The position numbers and the translations under genes are program-made. Below, piece by piece: positions 8,806-18,995 of a stretch of 64,000 nt of DNA. Location of the stretch: assembly GCA_963744575.1 (NCBI GenBank), contig CAVUUF010000016.1, forward strand, positions 186,001 through 250,000, in the 5' to 3' direction. Source of the DNA: Palsa-504 sp963744575. Lineage in GTDB: Bacteria; Actinomycetota; Actinomycetes; Streptosporangiales; Streptosporangiaceae. Numbering within the stretch: the first letter of the stretch is position 1; each line of letters opens with the position of its first letter. The notes under the pieces are model-generated. The model was not told where the DNA came from. It did not search any database and worked only from the letters and a program-made list of their open reading frames with translations.

Positions 8806-9849
8806 TCAGCTAGCGCGCCGGTCCTGGAAGGTGCGCCGGTACGCCTGGGGGCTGGTGTGCACAGTCCGGCTGAAGTGCTTCCGGAGGTTGGCTGCCGTGG
8901 AGAAGCCGCTTTTCTGCGCGACTGAATCTGTCGGCAGGTCGCTTGTTTCGAGGAGCCGCTGGGCGAGCTGGACGCGCTGGCGTAGCAGCCACCGGTAGGG
9001 GGTCGTGCCGGTGTTGGCCAGGAACCGGCGGGCGAACGTCCGTGGGCTCATGGCGGAGCGAGCGGCGAGGTCGTCGACTGTTATCGGTTCGTCCAGGTGC
9101 TCCTGGAGCCAGTCGACGGTGCCGGCGAACAGGCTGGAGCTGTCGAGTTCGGGCATCGGCGCGTCGATATACTGGGCCTGCCCGCCGTCGCGCTGGGGCG
9201 GGACCACGAGCTGGCGGGCGAGCTGGGTGGCGATCTCGGTGCCGTGGTCCTGGCGGACCAGGTGCAGGCACAGGTCGATGCTGGCGGCGCTCCCGGCTGA
9301 GGTCAGGATGTCGCCCTCGTCGACGAACAGCACCGCGGGATCGACGGTCACGTTCGGGTGTCGGCGTGCGAGCTCGTCGCATTCTGTCCAGTGCGTGGTA
9401 GCGCGGCGGCCGTCGAGCAGCCCTGCGGCTGCCAGGGCGAATGCGCCGGTGCATAGCGAGATGATGCGGCTGCCTCGTGCGTGGGCCTGCCGCAGGACCT
9501 TGAGCATTTCCGCCGGGACCTGCGTGAAGGAAACGGTCGGCAGCACGATCACGGTACCTGCGCTGCGGATTCGCCCGGGTCCGTAAGCTGGCAGAATCTG
9601 GAATCCGCTGTCGGTGGTTACCGGCCCTGGGGTGATGCCGCACACGAAGGAGCGATACCAGGGAACGCCGAACATCGCCTCCCACTCGCCGCCGAAGACG
9701 TCGCAGGCGACCCCGAGCTCAAACGCAGCAACCCCGTCGCAGACGACGATGGCGACGGCATGAGCGTCACCCCGTGGCCCCGTGGCACGGGCTGACGTGC
9801 TTCCGTCTTTCCGCCGGGCATCGCTGAGGCTGGCAGGATCGTTGCGCAT
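8806..9849 (-). CDS. GlxA-family (DJ-1/PfpI plus AraC HTH) transcriptional regulator
   Basis: Start chosen at ATG 9849 (MRNDPASLSDARRKDG); an upstream start would add 20 unlikely residues. An N-terminal DJ-1/PfpI-like domain is seen with FELGVACDVFGGE and the nucleophile-elbow region ISLCTGAFALAAAGLLDGR followed by ATTHW. The C-terminal third is an AraC-type double helix-turn-helix: LAARSAMSPRTFARRF and SVAQKSGFSTAANLRKHF. At 347 residues it has normal length. Members sense small molecules and regulate neighbouring catabolic genes; the arginase genes are divergently arranged just beyond it, so they are candidate targets by position only. Confidence 0.9.
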   Translation of the reverse strand: MRNDPASLSDARRKDGSTSARATGPRGDAHAVAIVVCDGVAAFELGVACDVFGGEWEAMFGVPWYRSFVCGITPGPVTTDSGFQILPAYGPGRIRSAGTVIVLPTVSFTQVPAEMLKVLRQAHARGSRIISLCTGAFALAAAGLLDGRRATTHWTECDELARRHPNVTVDPAVLFVDEGDILTSAGSAASIDLCLHLVRQDHGTEIATQLARQLVVPPQRDGGQAQYIDAPMPELDSSSLFAGTVDWLQEHLDEPITVDDLAARSAMSPRTFARRFLANTGTTPYRWLLRQRVQLAQRLLETSDLPTDSVAQKSGFSTAANLRKHFSRTVHTSPQAYRRTFQDRRAS

Positions 9850-9901
9850 GTTGTCAATCCTGCCACTTACCCCAGCGCGTGTCGAGGCACAGGATGGGAA
9901 C

Positions 9902-10414
9902 ATGACCACAGATCAGCTGCTTCGATCCGCCTCTCACGACAACCGGCCATGGGATCGCTTGCTGGCCCGCGTGCGAGCACCGTCCCTGGACCACCAGCTC
10001 GCGGCGGGATGCCCGGCCGGAACCAGCCGGGTCCTGGCCATCCGCGCCCAGGAGATCGCCTCGCCGGCAGGACGCCGAGAACTCGCCCACTGCTGGGACC
10101 ACGTCCTGGATCAGGGCCGCCGGCCGCCTATACCGCGCACGCCCCGCGCGCCGCTGTGCCGTGATCGCATCGCCGCCACCGCCGAACGCGACGCGCGGGC
10201 GATGCTCACCGTCCTCACCGGTGTGCTCCCGATCACGGCCCGCGGCGCCGCGATCGCCAGGGTCCTCCTGAGCGACGGCACCGGGCCCTTGCACAACCGC
10301 CACTCGCCCCTCGACCTCGGTGCTGAGGTGCGGCAGGCGACCAGGCAGATGACTGCCTTCGCCGGTGCCCCATCCAGCGGAACTAATCGAGAGGGTGCGG
10401 GGTGCTACCGGTGA
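9902..10414 (+). CDS. conserved actinobacterial hypothetical protein, 170 aa
   Basis: The ATG at 9902 is 52 bp from the divergent GlxA-type start. The protein begins MTTDQLLRSASHDNRPWDRL and is Arg/Ala-rich and helical, with ELAHCWDHVLDQ and LCRDRIAATAERDARAML. I recognise the general pattern from actinobacterial genomes but know no function. Its stop (TGA at 10412-10414) overlaps the start of the arginase gene, so the two are probably translated together. Confidence 0.7.
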   Translation: MTTDQLLRSASHDNRPWDRLLARVRAPSLDHQLAAGCPAGTSRVLAIRAQEIASPAGRRELAHCWDHVLDQGRRPPIPRTPRAPLCRDRIAATAERDARAMLTVLTGVLPITARGAAIARVLLSDGTGPLHNRHSPLDLGAEVRQATRQMTAFAGAPSSGTNREGAGCYR

Positions 10415-11301
10415 ATCCCCTCATCATCGAGGTGCCGTCTCCTCTTGGCCTCCGCCCGGACGGGGTGGAAGCCGGTCCCGGCGCGCTGCGGACGGCGGGC
10501 CTGCACGCGCGCCTCGGCCCGGCTGATGAGGCGCGCATTGACGTGCCGGCGTACTGCCACGTCCGCGATCCGCAGACAGGGGTCCTGAATCCGCGCGGGA
10601 TCGCGGCGGTCGCCCTGGACCTTGCCGCCGCGGTGGGTGCGGCGCTCGACAGCCAACGTTTCCCCATCGTGCTCGGCGGGGACTGCAGCATCGTGCTCGG
10701 GCCGATGCTCGCACTGCGGCGCCGGGGCCGCTACGGCCTTGTCTATATCGATGGCCACGCCGACTTTCAGCATCCCAGCGACGAGCCGAACGGCGAGGTC
10801 GCATCGCTCGACCTCGCCCTCGTGACGGGACGCGGCCCGGAACTGCTCGCCGACCTGGACGGGCTGAGGCCACTAGTCCGGGACGAAGACGTGGTGCTAG
10901 TCGGGTACCGCGTGTTCGGCGACAACGACCACGTTCTCGACGAGCACATCCGCGATACGGCCATCACGGTCATCGACTACCCGGAAATCCGGGAACACGG
11001 CGCCGCGAGCACCCTCGAGAAAGCACTAACCGCGGTCACTCGCCTGGGTGTCGAGGGGTTCTGGGTGCACCTCGACGTCGACGTTCTCGACGACGAACTG
11101 ATGCCTGCCGTCGACTACCGGCACCCCGGCGGCCTCACCTGGGAAGAAGCCGCGGAGATTCTCCGCGGCCTACTGCACGCTAGCGGCGCACGCGGCCTCG
11201 AGGTCACCATTTTCAATCCGCGCCTGGACCCCAGCGGAGGCCTGGCCCGGCGTCTGTCCGACCTCATCACCAATGTCATACCGGCCAGCAGAATAGGGTG
11301 A
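10402..11301 (+). CDS. arginase/agmatinase-family ureohydrolase
   Basis: The 299-residue protein has the ureohydrolase fold signatures in order: GGDCS (92-96), YIDGHADF (115-122) and HLDVDVLDDE (223-232). These supply the Asp/His ligands of a binuclear manganese site. Arginases usually have GGDHS; here the His ligand position is Cys, a variant that may lower or change activity. Start is GTG 10402 or GTG 10411; the latter overlaps the previous stop as GTGA. By family it hydrolyses a guanidino compound to urea and an amine. A truncated second copy follows directly. Confidence 0.85.
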   Translation: MLPVNPLIIEVPSPLGLRPDGVEAGPGALRTAGLHARLGPADEARIDVPAYCHVRDPQTGVLNPRGIAAVALDLAAAVGAALDSQRFPIVLGGDCSIVLGPMLALRRRGRYGLVYIDGHADFQHPSDEPNGEVASLDLALVTGRGPELLADLDGLRPLVRDEDVVLVGYRVFGDNDHVLDEHIRDTAITVIDYPEIREHGAASTLEKALTAVTRLGVEGFWVHLDVDVLDDELMPAVDYRHPGGLTWEEAAEILRGLLHASGARGLEVTIFNPRLDPSGGLARRLSDLITNVIPASRIG

Positions 11302-11332
11302 ATCGATGATCATGGGCGCCTATGATGCCCGG

Positions 11333-11590
11333 ATGAGCCGTATCTCGGTGGTGGGAGTGCCGAGCAGCGCAGGCAGCTACGCGGCAGGCCAGGACCAGGC
11401 ACCCGGGGCGCTGCGCTCGGCCGGCCTGGTTGAGGCACTCGTCGCCGTCGGCCGGGAAGTGCGCGACGACGGGGATCTGCCGGTGCAGGTGTGGCGTCCT
11501 GACCGGGATCACCCGCTTGCTCAGAACTCGGATCAGGTGACGGCCTGCCTGCGAGAGCTCGCTGAACGGCTCGGGCCCCTGCTGGGCTAG
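11333..11590 (+). pseudogene. truncated second arginase-family gene
   Basis: The frame (from ATG 11306 or 11333) reads RISVVGVPSSAGSYAAGQDQ followed by APGALRSAGLVEAL, the N-terminal substrate-loop region of arginases, and stops at TAG 11588-11590 just before the first metal-binding strand would be expected. No continuation was found in other frames downstream. It is only weakly similar in sequence to the full-length neighbour, so it is not a simple recent duplication. Confidence 0.65.
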
Positions 11591-11761
11591 TGATCGTGGA
11601 CAGCTGAGACGCTGGACTGGCCCTGGATCTCGGCTCGGCCAGCCTGGACGCATTCCGCGAAGCAATGCACGGCGCGTAGGTGGGCCTGCCATCAGGTGTC
11701 CCGGCGCTGAGCGGCCGCGGGCCCTGATGTCCGGCGTGCTGGCCTGGTCGCGACTGCTTAG

Positions 11762-11815
11762 GCGATCATGGCTTGCTGGGCGATCATGGCTTGCTGGGCG
11801 ATCATGGCTTGCTGG
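11762..11815 (+). repeat. 18-bp tandem repeat, three perfect copies
   Basis: The unit GCGATCATGGCTTGCTGG is repeated at 11762-11779, 11780-11797 and 11798-11815. As 18 is divisible by three the repeat keeps frame (MACWAI repeated). It sits just before the LAL-type relic and probably reflects slippage rather than real coding sequence. Confidence 0.9.
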
Positions 11816-13677
11816 CCGACGGGGGCCACCCCTGGCATTGTGGTCTATGTGCTATGTCCGGTCGTGGTCGGCAGGGAGATGGAGCTGCACGAGCTTTCCG
11901 CGGCTCTCGCTGACGCGCTGGGCGGGCGTGGCAGGTGCGTGTTCCTGACCGGCGAGCCGGGCATTGGCAAGTCCCGCCTGGCCCGCGAGGCCGCCGTGCA
12001 GGCCGCGGGCGCGGGCGCGGCAGTGGCGGTTGGCCGTGGGGTGCCAGCTGGGGCCAGCGCGCCCTACCGGCCGCTGACCGAAGCGCTGCTGCAGGCGCTC
12101 CGGGATCGCCCCGTCCCCAGCGACGCTGGCCTGGCGCCCTGGCTGCCCGCCCTCGGGTCGATCGTCCCGGGTATCGGGGGGGCAGATCGCGGGACTGAAG
12201 CCTCACCCGCGATCAGGGGCGAGGCGGTCGTCCAGCTGCTCCGCCGCATCGCTGTGCCCGGCGGGATGGTGGTCATCCTGGAGGACCTGCACTGGGCCGA
12301 CCCCGACACGATCGCAGTGGTGGAATACCTGGCCGGCAATCTCGCTGCCATTCCCGTCCTGTGCCTGGCCACGGTGCGCAATGACACTCCTGCCCCCGCG
12401 CTTGCCCTGGCCCGCCGCCAGCGTGGGCTCCTTGGCAGCACCCACCTCTGGCTGCCGCGGCTGGACGCGGAGCAGGCCTCGCTGATGGTCCGGGCGTGCG
12501 ATCCGGGGGCGGGCCATGAGGAAATCGCCCGGGTCCAGCGCACTGCCGAAGGGGTGCCGCTGCTGATCGAAGAGGTGCTGGCGTCACCTGGCGTGCCGAG
12601 CTCATTCGCGGATACGGTACGTGAGCGGCTGGGCGAGTTCACGGCGCAGGAAAGGGCCGTGATCGACGCGGCGGCGGTGCTCGGCCGCACCTTCGACTGG
12701 CCGCTGCTTGCGCCGATGACCGGGGCTGCCCCGGAACTCGTCTGCGACGTGCTCGCCCGCGGGGTCGACCGGCAGATCCTGAGCTCAGATGGCACCTCGT
12801 TCCGGTTCCGCCACGCGCTGACCAGGGACGCGGTGCTCGGCGCGCTGCTGCCAGGTCGAACGTGGACTCAGCCCGGAAGCTGCTGGGCCCATCACCGCCA
12901 GCCGTGCTCACCGCGCGGATGACGGTACTGGAAGCCGAGGCCGCGCTGGCCGCCGGCGACAACGCGGGCGCCAGCCGCCTGGCGCACCGCGCGCTGGAGT
13001 CCGGCGCGGGTGCGGCCGAGGTTCGCTGCCACGCCCTGGAGATCATCGGCCGGGCCGGGCGCCTGCACAACCTTGGAGCCGCCCGCACCGCCTTCGAACA
13101 GGCGCTGGAGACCGCCGAGGCAGCCAAGCTCCCGCTATGGCGACTGCGGGCGCTGCACGAGCTCGGCACGATCGACTTGTTCGACCATGCCGGGACCGAG
13201 CGCCTGACCGCCGCCCGCCGGACCGCGGATGAACTCGGTGCGGTGAGCACGGCGGCATTCCTGGACCTGCAGCTCTCAGCCGCGTACGTGTGCCGGTGGG
13301 AGATCGAGGAGTCCGCAACGCACGCCCGGTCCGCGGTGATGCTCGCCGAGCAGCTGGGACTGGCCCAGGTCCAGGCCATGGCGCTGTGCTCAGTGGCCCA
13401 CTGCTGTGCGTTCCAGGGCGATGCCGCGGAGGCCGAACGGCTCGCCGCGCTCACGTTGTCAGTAGTACCGGGCGATGCGGAGCTGGAGGCGTTGTGCCTG
13501 TGCGCCCGGGCGATTATCCCGCTGCTCGACGGGGACCGGCGTGGCGCCACCGAGGCCCTCGGCCCGGGGATGGCCATCCTCGCGCGGCTGCCGCACGCGG
13601 TGCCCGCCGCGATCCGGGCGGTGTGGCCGCTGCGGCGGCACGGTCACCGGGCCGCGCCAGTTCGTAGGAACACGTAG
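11768..13677 (+). pseudogene. broken LAL-type (large LuxR) regulator: ATPase and TPR parts
   Basis: The first frame carries VVGREMELHEL, the P-loop FLTGEPGIGKSRLAREA and the Walker B region VVILEDLHWADPDT, as in MalT-like LAL regulators. It ends at 12922. At about 12850 a different frame takes over with TPR-type helices (ALESGAGAAEVRCHALEIIG, AARTAFEQALETAEAAKL) and runs to a stop at 13677. The segment joining them is shortened and the C-terminal LuxR helix-turn-helix is absent, so DNA binding is lost. The intact gene would have been about 900 residues. True start unclear; domain homology begins near 11866. Confidence 0.75.
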
Positions 13678-13777
13678 CGCCCGGCCAGCCGACTACGTGA
13701 CCTTCCCGATGTGCGGGCCCTCCCCCCGCGCCCACCATGCCGGTAAGGCACCGGACAAACGGAGGAAGGACACAGCC

Positions 13778-14190
13778 ATGACCCTCGACGCGGCAACCAC
13801 CCTCACCCAGCAGCACCAGGGCATCGCCCGGCCGATCCAGCAGTACATCCAGCGGCTGAACGCCTCGAACACCCGCGCCATCGTGGACCTCTACACCGAC
13901 GACGCGGCCCTGTTCCAGCCGGAGCAGGCCCCGGCGGTCGGGACGCAGCAGCTCACCGTCGCATACGAACGCGGATTCGCCGGCATCAAATGCAACTTCA
14001 CGAACTACATCGACGAGATCCTCACCGACGGCGACCTCGCCGCGGTCCGGTCGCACAGTTCGGGGAATGTCACGCTGCTGGCCGACGGGACGGTCATGCC
14101 GCAGGCGTGCCGGAGCTGTGGGTGCTCAAGCGCTCGGGCGGCGACTGGAAAATCGCGCAGTACATGTTCCAGGAGGTGCACGCCCAGTAG
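13778..14190 (+). pseudogene. SnoaL-like (NTF2 fold) protein with a single-base frameshift
   Basis: An ideal ribosome site GGAGGAAGGA (13761-13770) precedes ATG 13778. The protein begins MTLDAATTLTQQHQGIARPI and has the cone-shaped NTF2 pattern: LNASNTRAIVDLYTDDAALF and a late LADGTVMPQA. Near 14112 the frame breaks; in the next frame the expected last strands follow (ELWVLKRSGGDWKIAQYMFQ) to a stop at 14190. Adding one G after CGG at 14113 gives one continuous protein of 137 residues. Related proteins are ketosteroid-isomerase-like enzymes or binding proteins of unknown ligand. Confidence 0.7.
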
Positions 14191-14984
14191 GCAGGCAGCC
14201 GACGAGGCACAGGATGCGGCCCGCGGCGCCCGGCTGCCGTAGGCCGCATCCTCACCAGCCCGCTGGCCGGCCAGGCCACAAGTAGCGGAGCACAGGAGGG
14301 ATTGCACTAAATCCCAGGACACGCGCAGATCGCCCACTTCGGTGCGGCAGCTGGCGGCGCTTCCGTCGGCCTGGACTGGCGCCAGATCGGCGGATACTTG
14401 CGCGCGGACGCGTACCAGCAGCGGTCACGGAGCGTTGCATACTCCCGGGCCGTGGCGCCTTGCGATCGGATCGACTATGTCGTCAGTAGTGATCAACTTG
14501 GGAACTGGGGCTAGACGTCCCGATCAGCCAGTTCCGGAGGCCGGTTCTGGCCGGGCATGAAGCCGGCCGGCTTCAGGAACAGCGGGTCGTGGTCTTACGG
14601 AGGCGCCGGTGCGTCGGCGATCCCGGAAGCGCCGGCGCCGTGACCGGCCGGGAACCGCGGCCATGGCTGGCGATCAGCTCCTGCTTGGTGGCGTGGTCGT
14701 CCACCGGCGGCGCGATGACCGTGACATCTATCTCGGTGAGCGCGGGGAGCGGGTCGCAGGGTGGAGCAGCATCTTGTCACTCATGGTGGCCGCGGTGCGC
14801 GGCGCGGCGGACTGACCAGCACGCACGATTCGCGTGCCCGCATCATCGGCCCCGCCTGCTGTCGCCCGGATGCCGGCCGCCAGCAAACCTCAACGTGGTC
14901 GGCTACGAATACATGGTGAGCAAACCATCGCGGCGGCCGTGTGCCGCTGACCGGATCCGGCTTGGCCGGAGGAAAGGGCAGCAG
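14191..14984. other. stretch without a recognisable gene
   Basis: Nearly 800 bp follow the SnoaL-like gene. Frames here lack family signatures. The only clear signal is the ribosome site GGAAAGG (14971-14977) of the next gene. Confidence 0.45.
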
Positions 14985-16217
14985 ATGAAGTTTGTATCAC
15001 CTCGGCGCGCGCGGACGGCCGTCCGCGCCGAACATGCAGAACCAGAAGGAATGCGCTTGTTGACCCGTCGCTGGTCAGGCGTGCTGGCGCTCGGCATCGC
15101 GACCGCGGCCGCCGTGGCGGTCCCGGCGTCCGCCTCCGCCTCGACGGATGCGTCCCCGGTGGCCGGGCACGTCTATGTCAACGACAACACGAAGGGAACC
15201 AACACGATCGGGGCGTTTGACCGGCACGCGGACGGCTCGCTCACCCCCGTGCCCGGGTCCCCGTTCGCGGCCGGCGGGGCCGGGACCGGATCCGGGCTGG
15301 CCTCGCAAGGCGCGCTGCAGTTCTCGGCCGGCGGCCGGTTCCTGATCGCCGTCGATGCCGGCAGCAACCAGGTCTCTGTGCTACGGATCAAGCCCGACGG
15401 CTCGCTCCGCCTGGTGAGCCATGGCGTCGTCTCCTCCGGCGGCCTGCTGCCCGACAGCGTCGCGGTCTCTGGTGACCTGGTCTATGTGGCCAACTCCGGC
15501 GCCGGCGGCAGCAGCTACGCCGGCTTCCGGCTGCGCCCCAACGGCCGACTGGACCCGATCCCCGGCTCGACCGTCTCGCTGCCCGCCGACGCCGCGCCCG
15601 GTGACGTGCTGTTCAACGGCACTGGCACCAAGCTGGCCGGCACCGAGGTGGGGACCTCGGTGATCGACAGCTTCACCGTCGGCTCCGGCGGGCGGCTGGC
15701 CGCGGCTCCCGGATCACCATTCAAGGCCGAGGGCCTGGGCCCGTTCGGCAGCGAGTTCCGGCCGACCGACCCCGGCCAGCTGTTCGTCTCCAACGCGCAC
15801 AACACCGCCGTCAATAGCGGCACCGTCTCGGCGTTCACCGACTCCGGGAACGGCACGCTGTCGCCCGTCGCGGGCTCCCCGTTCGCGGACGGCCAGATGG
15901 CCCCGTGCTGGGTGGAGATCACCCATGACGGCCAATTCCTGTTCACCGTCAACACCGCCTCCGGGACCATCTCCCGCTACCGGATCGCCCACGACGGCGC
16001 GCTGATGCTGCTGGGCAGCACCCCGGTCGGCCAGACCGGCGGGGTCGGCGCGGTCGACGCCCGGCTAAGCCCCGACGGCGGCTTCTTGTACGTCGATGAG
16101 AGCCGGATCGGCAAGGTCGGCGCGTTCGCCGTCCACGGCGGCAACCTGACCGAGCTGTCCAGCTCCCCGACCTCGCTGCCCGCAGGCGCCACGCCCGCAG
16201 GCATCGTGGTCAGCTAA
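14985..16217 (+). CDS. secreted beta-propeller protein, lactonase-like
   Basis: ATG 14985 has GGAAAGG seven bases upstream; ATG 15051 is a possible inner start with an equally good signal peptide. An export signal (GVLALGIATAAAVAVPASAS) precedes repeated propeller blades such as HVYVNDNTKG, GAFDRHADGSLTPVPGSPF, VLRIKPDGSLRLV and SRYRIAHDGALMLL. This DGSL/GSPF blade pattern is that of 6-phosphogluconolactonase-like and YVTN-type seven-bladed propellers. At 410 residues it is full length. As it is exported, sugar-acid lactonase activity in the cytoplasm is unlikely; binding or surface function is inferred. A strong hairpin follows the stop. Confidence 0.8.
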   Translation: MKFVSPRRARTAVRAEHAEPEGMRLLTRRWSGVLALGIATAAAVAVPASASASTDASPVAGHVYVNDNTKGTNTIGAFDRHADGSLTPVPGSPFAAGGAGTGSGLASQGALQFSAGGRFLIAVDAGSNQVSVLRIKPDGSLRLVSHGVVSSGGLLPDSVAVSGDLVYVANSGAGGSSYAGFRLRPNGRLDPIPGSTVSLPADAAPGDVLFNGTGTKLAGTEVGTSVIDSFTVGSGGRLAAAPGSPFKAEGLGPFGSEFRPTDPGQLFVSNAHNTAVNSGTVSAFTDSGNGTLSPVAGSPFADGQMAPCWVEITHDGQFLFTVNTASGTISRYRIAHDGALMLLGSTPVGQTGGVGAVDARLSPDGGFLYVDESRIGKVGAFAVHGGNLTELSSSPTSLPAGATPAGIVVS

Positions 16218-16232
16218 TCCTCTCGCCAGGCA

Positions 16233-16268
16233 GACCGGAGCCGCGGTCAGGCCCCCGCGGCTCCGGTC
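16233..16268 (+). terminator. probable transcription terminator of the propeller gene
   Basis: A perfect 14-bp inverted repeat (16233-16246 with 16255-16268) with an 8-nt loop begins 16 bp after the propeller stop. There is no T-run, as is common for actinobacterial hairpin terminators. Confidence 0.75.
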
Positions 16269-16506
16269 GGACCGCGCTGGCACATAACATGCGGCCCGCT
16301 GCATCGCCACACGCCGACCGCGGGAACCGGTCAGCCGTTGTGCTGCCTGAACCAGGCAATGATCACCGGCCCGGCGCCCTGGCGCGGCTGCGGTTCCAGG
16401 TCTGGGGCGCCGCTCCAGGCTGCCTGTTGATCGTCGCGGGATCGGCCAGGGGGCCGCCCCCAATGCCAGCACGCCGGGCAGGCCCGCACTGGCAGCCCGG
16501 ATCATC

Positions 16507-17010
16507 GTGCTCGATGTCCGTGCCGGTGGCCTCCGATACGCGCAGGCCGTTCAGCGCGAGTAGCGAGATCAGCGCATGTTCGACCGGCGGGCCGAGCCCG
16601 GCGACCACCAGCATGGCGCCCATCTCGTTGCGGTCCAGGGCGGTGGCGTGCGACTCGTAGTCCACGCGGGGGCGCCGGACGTGGGCGGCCGGGGAATGCT
16701 CAAGGAGCTCTTCTTCTACCGCGTAGCGGTAGAACCCGGCGATGGTGCATAGCCGGCGAGTGACGGTGGCGCGGGCGCGGCCCCGGGCTTCCAGGTCGCG
16801 GGCGAAGCCTTCGATGTCGGCGCGGCGGACCGCGAACAGGTTCAGGGAGCGGACCCGGCACCAGATGGTGAACTGGCGGAGGTCCAGCGTGTACGCCTCG
16901 CGAGTAAGGCCCCTGTACCCGGCCAGGAACCCGGCGAGGGCAAGCCGTTCGGGGTCGGTGAAGGCGGGCTAGATCGTGGCGAGGGCAGTGGATGGGGCGG
17001 CAGTGGTCAT
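16507..17010 (-). pseudogene. tyrosine recombinase (integrase) relic with nonsense codon and lost C-terminus
   Basis: From ATG 17010 the frame reads MTTAAPSTALATI and hits TAG at codon 14 (16969-16971). Beyond the stop it continues as a SAM-like core-binding domain (AFTDPERLALAGFLAGYRGL, then RRLCTIAGFYRYAVEEELLE) and the start of the catalytic domain (ALISLLALNGLRVSEATGTD) with the first catalytic Arg. Similarity ends at about 16507, so the second Arg, His and Tyr are missing. It is the remains of an integrase from an element once present here. The whole catalytic end was removed by a deletion, so it is not functional. Confidence 0.8.
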
Positions 17011-17321
17011 CGGGTACCTCCCGGCCGGGCTGAGACCCGGGAGGCTGGGCCAGCTGCGGGTCCCAGCGATTGAGCGGAAACTCAACCTAAGCCGGGACAG
17101 CCGCTCACGCCATGTCACGGCCCGCTCGAGACCGGAGTCGGGCCGCCTACGGACAAGCGCCCGAGCGCCGACTCGGCGCTGCCGTGCGGGGGTGGGTTCG
17201 TTGAGCGGTGAGGGGCTCAGAACGGCCAGTTCTGGCGCGGTCCTTCCCCTGCGTTGTAGAAGGGCCGGTTGGTGCGCAGGACGAGCGTGACGGCGAGTTC
17301 GGTGATGGCCGATTCGATGAA
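17011..17321. other. non-coding stretch with hairpin
   Basis: No gene is seen between the two relics. CCTCCCGG (17017-17024) can pair with CCGGGAGG (17037-17044), upstream of the integrase relic start. Confidence 0.4.
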
Positions 17322-18798
17322 CTAATGACTACGTTCCTTAAAGAGTGTATATAAAGCGTCGGGGGTAAGCACGTAACGGTTGGTGTGCGGGAGCCGGCGG
17401 ATCGGGCCGTTGAGCCGCAGCCGGCGCAGGGCATAGGTCATCTGGCCGGGGGTGTAGGCGCTGCCGAGCAGCCCGGCGATCAAGACGCGCAGGTTCTTGT
17501 TCGTGAAGCCGGTTGCGGCGAGCAGTGACTGGCACAGGGCGCCGGCCAGGGCCATGACCCGAGGATCGCCGAAGCGTAGCGCCGGGGTCCTCCGCCCCTC
17601 CGCGTCTGCGGAAGGGTGCGCGACCCGCTCAAAGGCTGGGCTCGCAAGGACGGTGCCCTGGCCGGCAGGTTCGGTTTCCAGTATGCGCCGGTTGGCGGCG
17701 CGGGCTTTGGCCTGGAGTTCGTCCAGGTTGGACAGGCTGGCGTTGCAGCCCAGATCGCGGGGGGCGTTGACGACGGTCTGGATCCGCATCGCCTTCCCGT
17801 CTTTGAGGTACTGCTTGATCCGCGAGTGCTTGTAGAACACGTTGACCAGGACGCCGCCGTTGTCGCGGCGGTCGATCGCGGTGCGGAAGACGCCCGTGGT
17901 GACGCGGCGGATCTTGCGGGCGAAGATGATCTCCACGTTGTGCGGCCGGCCGATGTCGAGGTTCTCCAGCGATCAGCGCCTCGAAGAAGCCGCGGGCATG
18001 GCGCGGGGCGTCGAAGACGAGGGTGCGGGAGACCTCCACCTGCCGCATCGAGATCTCCCACCAGTAGCCAGCGTCGTGGTCCCTGGGCCCGAACGGCACC
18101 GGCAGCCGGTGCAGCCACCGCTGGGCGAACACGTTGATCGTCCCGGGCCCGAGCCGGTCGCAGATCTGCCTGCAGCGCAGCCGGGTCCTCGCAGGCAGCG
18201 AACCCGTTGGACAGCGCGGTGAACAAGATCCCAGCCCGGGCGGCCTGCCGTTTGACCCACTCATGCCCGTTGAGCCAGACCTTGGCCGGATAGGGGAACC
18301 AGGCGCACACCTTGATGAACGCCGGGCCGAAGTCGGCGTCCCAGAGATAAAAGTAGTAGCAGCTCACCCGCCGGTCGGCCTTGTAGAAGGACCACCGCGG
18401 CGTCCCGGTGGAGGTCTTGCCCTCTGAGGCGGTCCAGACCCGCTGGAACTGCTGGGCCACGCCGATCGCCGCCACCCCGGACCGGCCAGTCCCGGCCTGG
18501 CGGGCCAGGTGCGGCTGCATCACCTCGAGCTTGGCCTGGTCCTTCTCGAACCTGATCCACGGGATGTCGTTGGCGTCGGCGAACGACAGCACCGACCGGC
18601 GGAACCGGTCGCCCATGTGCCGGAACAGCGCCGATGATGGGGCACGTGGAACCCCAGGTGGCCGGAGAGGAACGCCACCACCTGGGAACTGGTCTGCAGG
18701 ATCGGCACGTAGGCGTTGAGGTAGATCCGTTCCAGGCACTCGATATCCAGCGCCGCATGCCCGTCCAGCACGTCATTGACCGTTATGACTCGCGCCAT
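17322..18798 (-). pseudogene. conserved actinobacterial protein of unknown function, three frameshifts
   Basis: Four consecutive pieces in changing minus-strand frames make one protein. Piece 1 from ATG 18798: MARVITVNDVLDGHAALDIE. Break near 18640, then FRRSVLSFADANDIPWIRFE and RRVSCYYFYLWDADFGPAFI. Break near 18180, then RLGPGTINVFAQRWLHRLPV and SMRQVEVSRTLVFDAPRHAR. Break near 17960, then VEIIFARKIRRVTTGVFRTA to the stop at 17322. The assembled length (about 490) is close to related proteins I recall from actinobacteria, whose function is unknown to me. Three breaks make real decay more likely than error. It lies beside the integrase relic. Confidence 0.75.
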
Positions 18799-18995
18799 GA
18801 TGACCACCTACCGCAACCACTGTTAGTTGCGATGATGCACTCACCTGCACCGATGCGCCTACCGGGACTATGTAGCTAGGCGGTCTGAAGAGGAACACAG
18901 CACTGATACTGCAACGGCACTTGCGTGATGCGCTTGAAGTCGGCGTGTCGTGAAACTCGCTTGTCACCGGTGGCCGGTGCGGCGAGGATTTACGA

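Noticed and set aside
11762..11815. 18-bp triple repeat as a CRISPR-like array
   Set aside because: Copies are directly adjacent with no spacers and there are no cas genes.
14719..14782. Short minus-strand frame MSDKMLLHPATRSPRSPR
   Set aside because: Only 18 codons, no ribosome site and no related sequence known to me.
17013..17044. TPP-riboswitch-like CTGAGACCCGGGAGG sequence
   Set aside because: Only the CTGAGA piece fits; the conserved second half (GAACCTGATCTGG) and a thiamine gene are absent. It is better explained as a simple hairpin.
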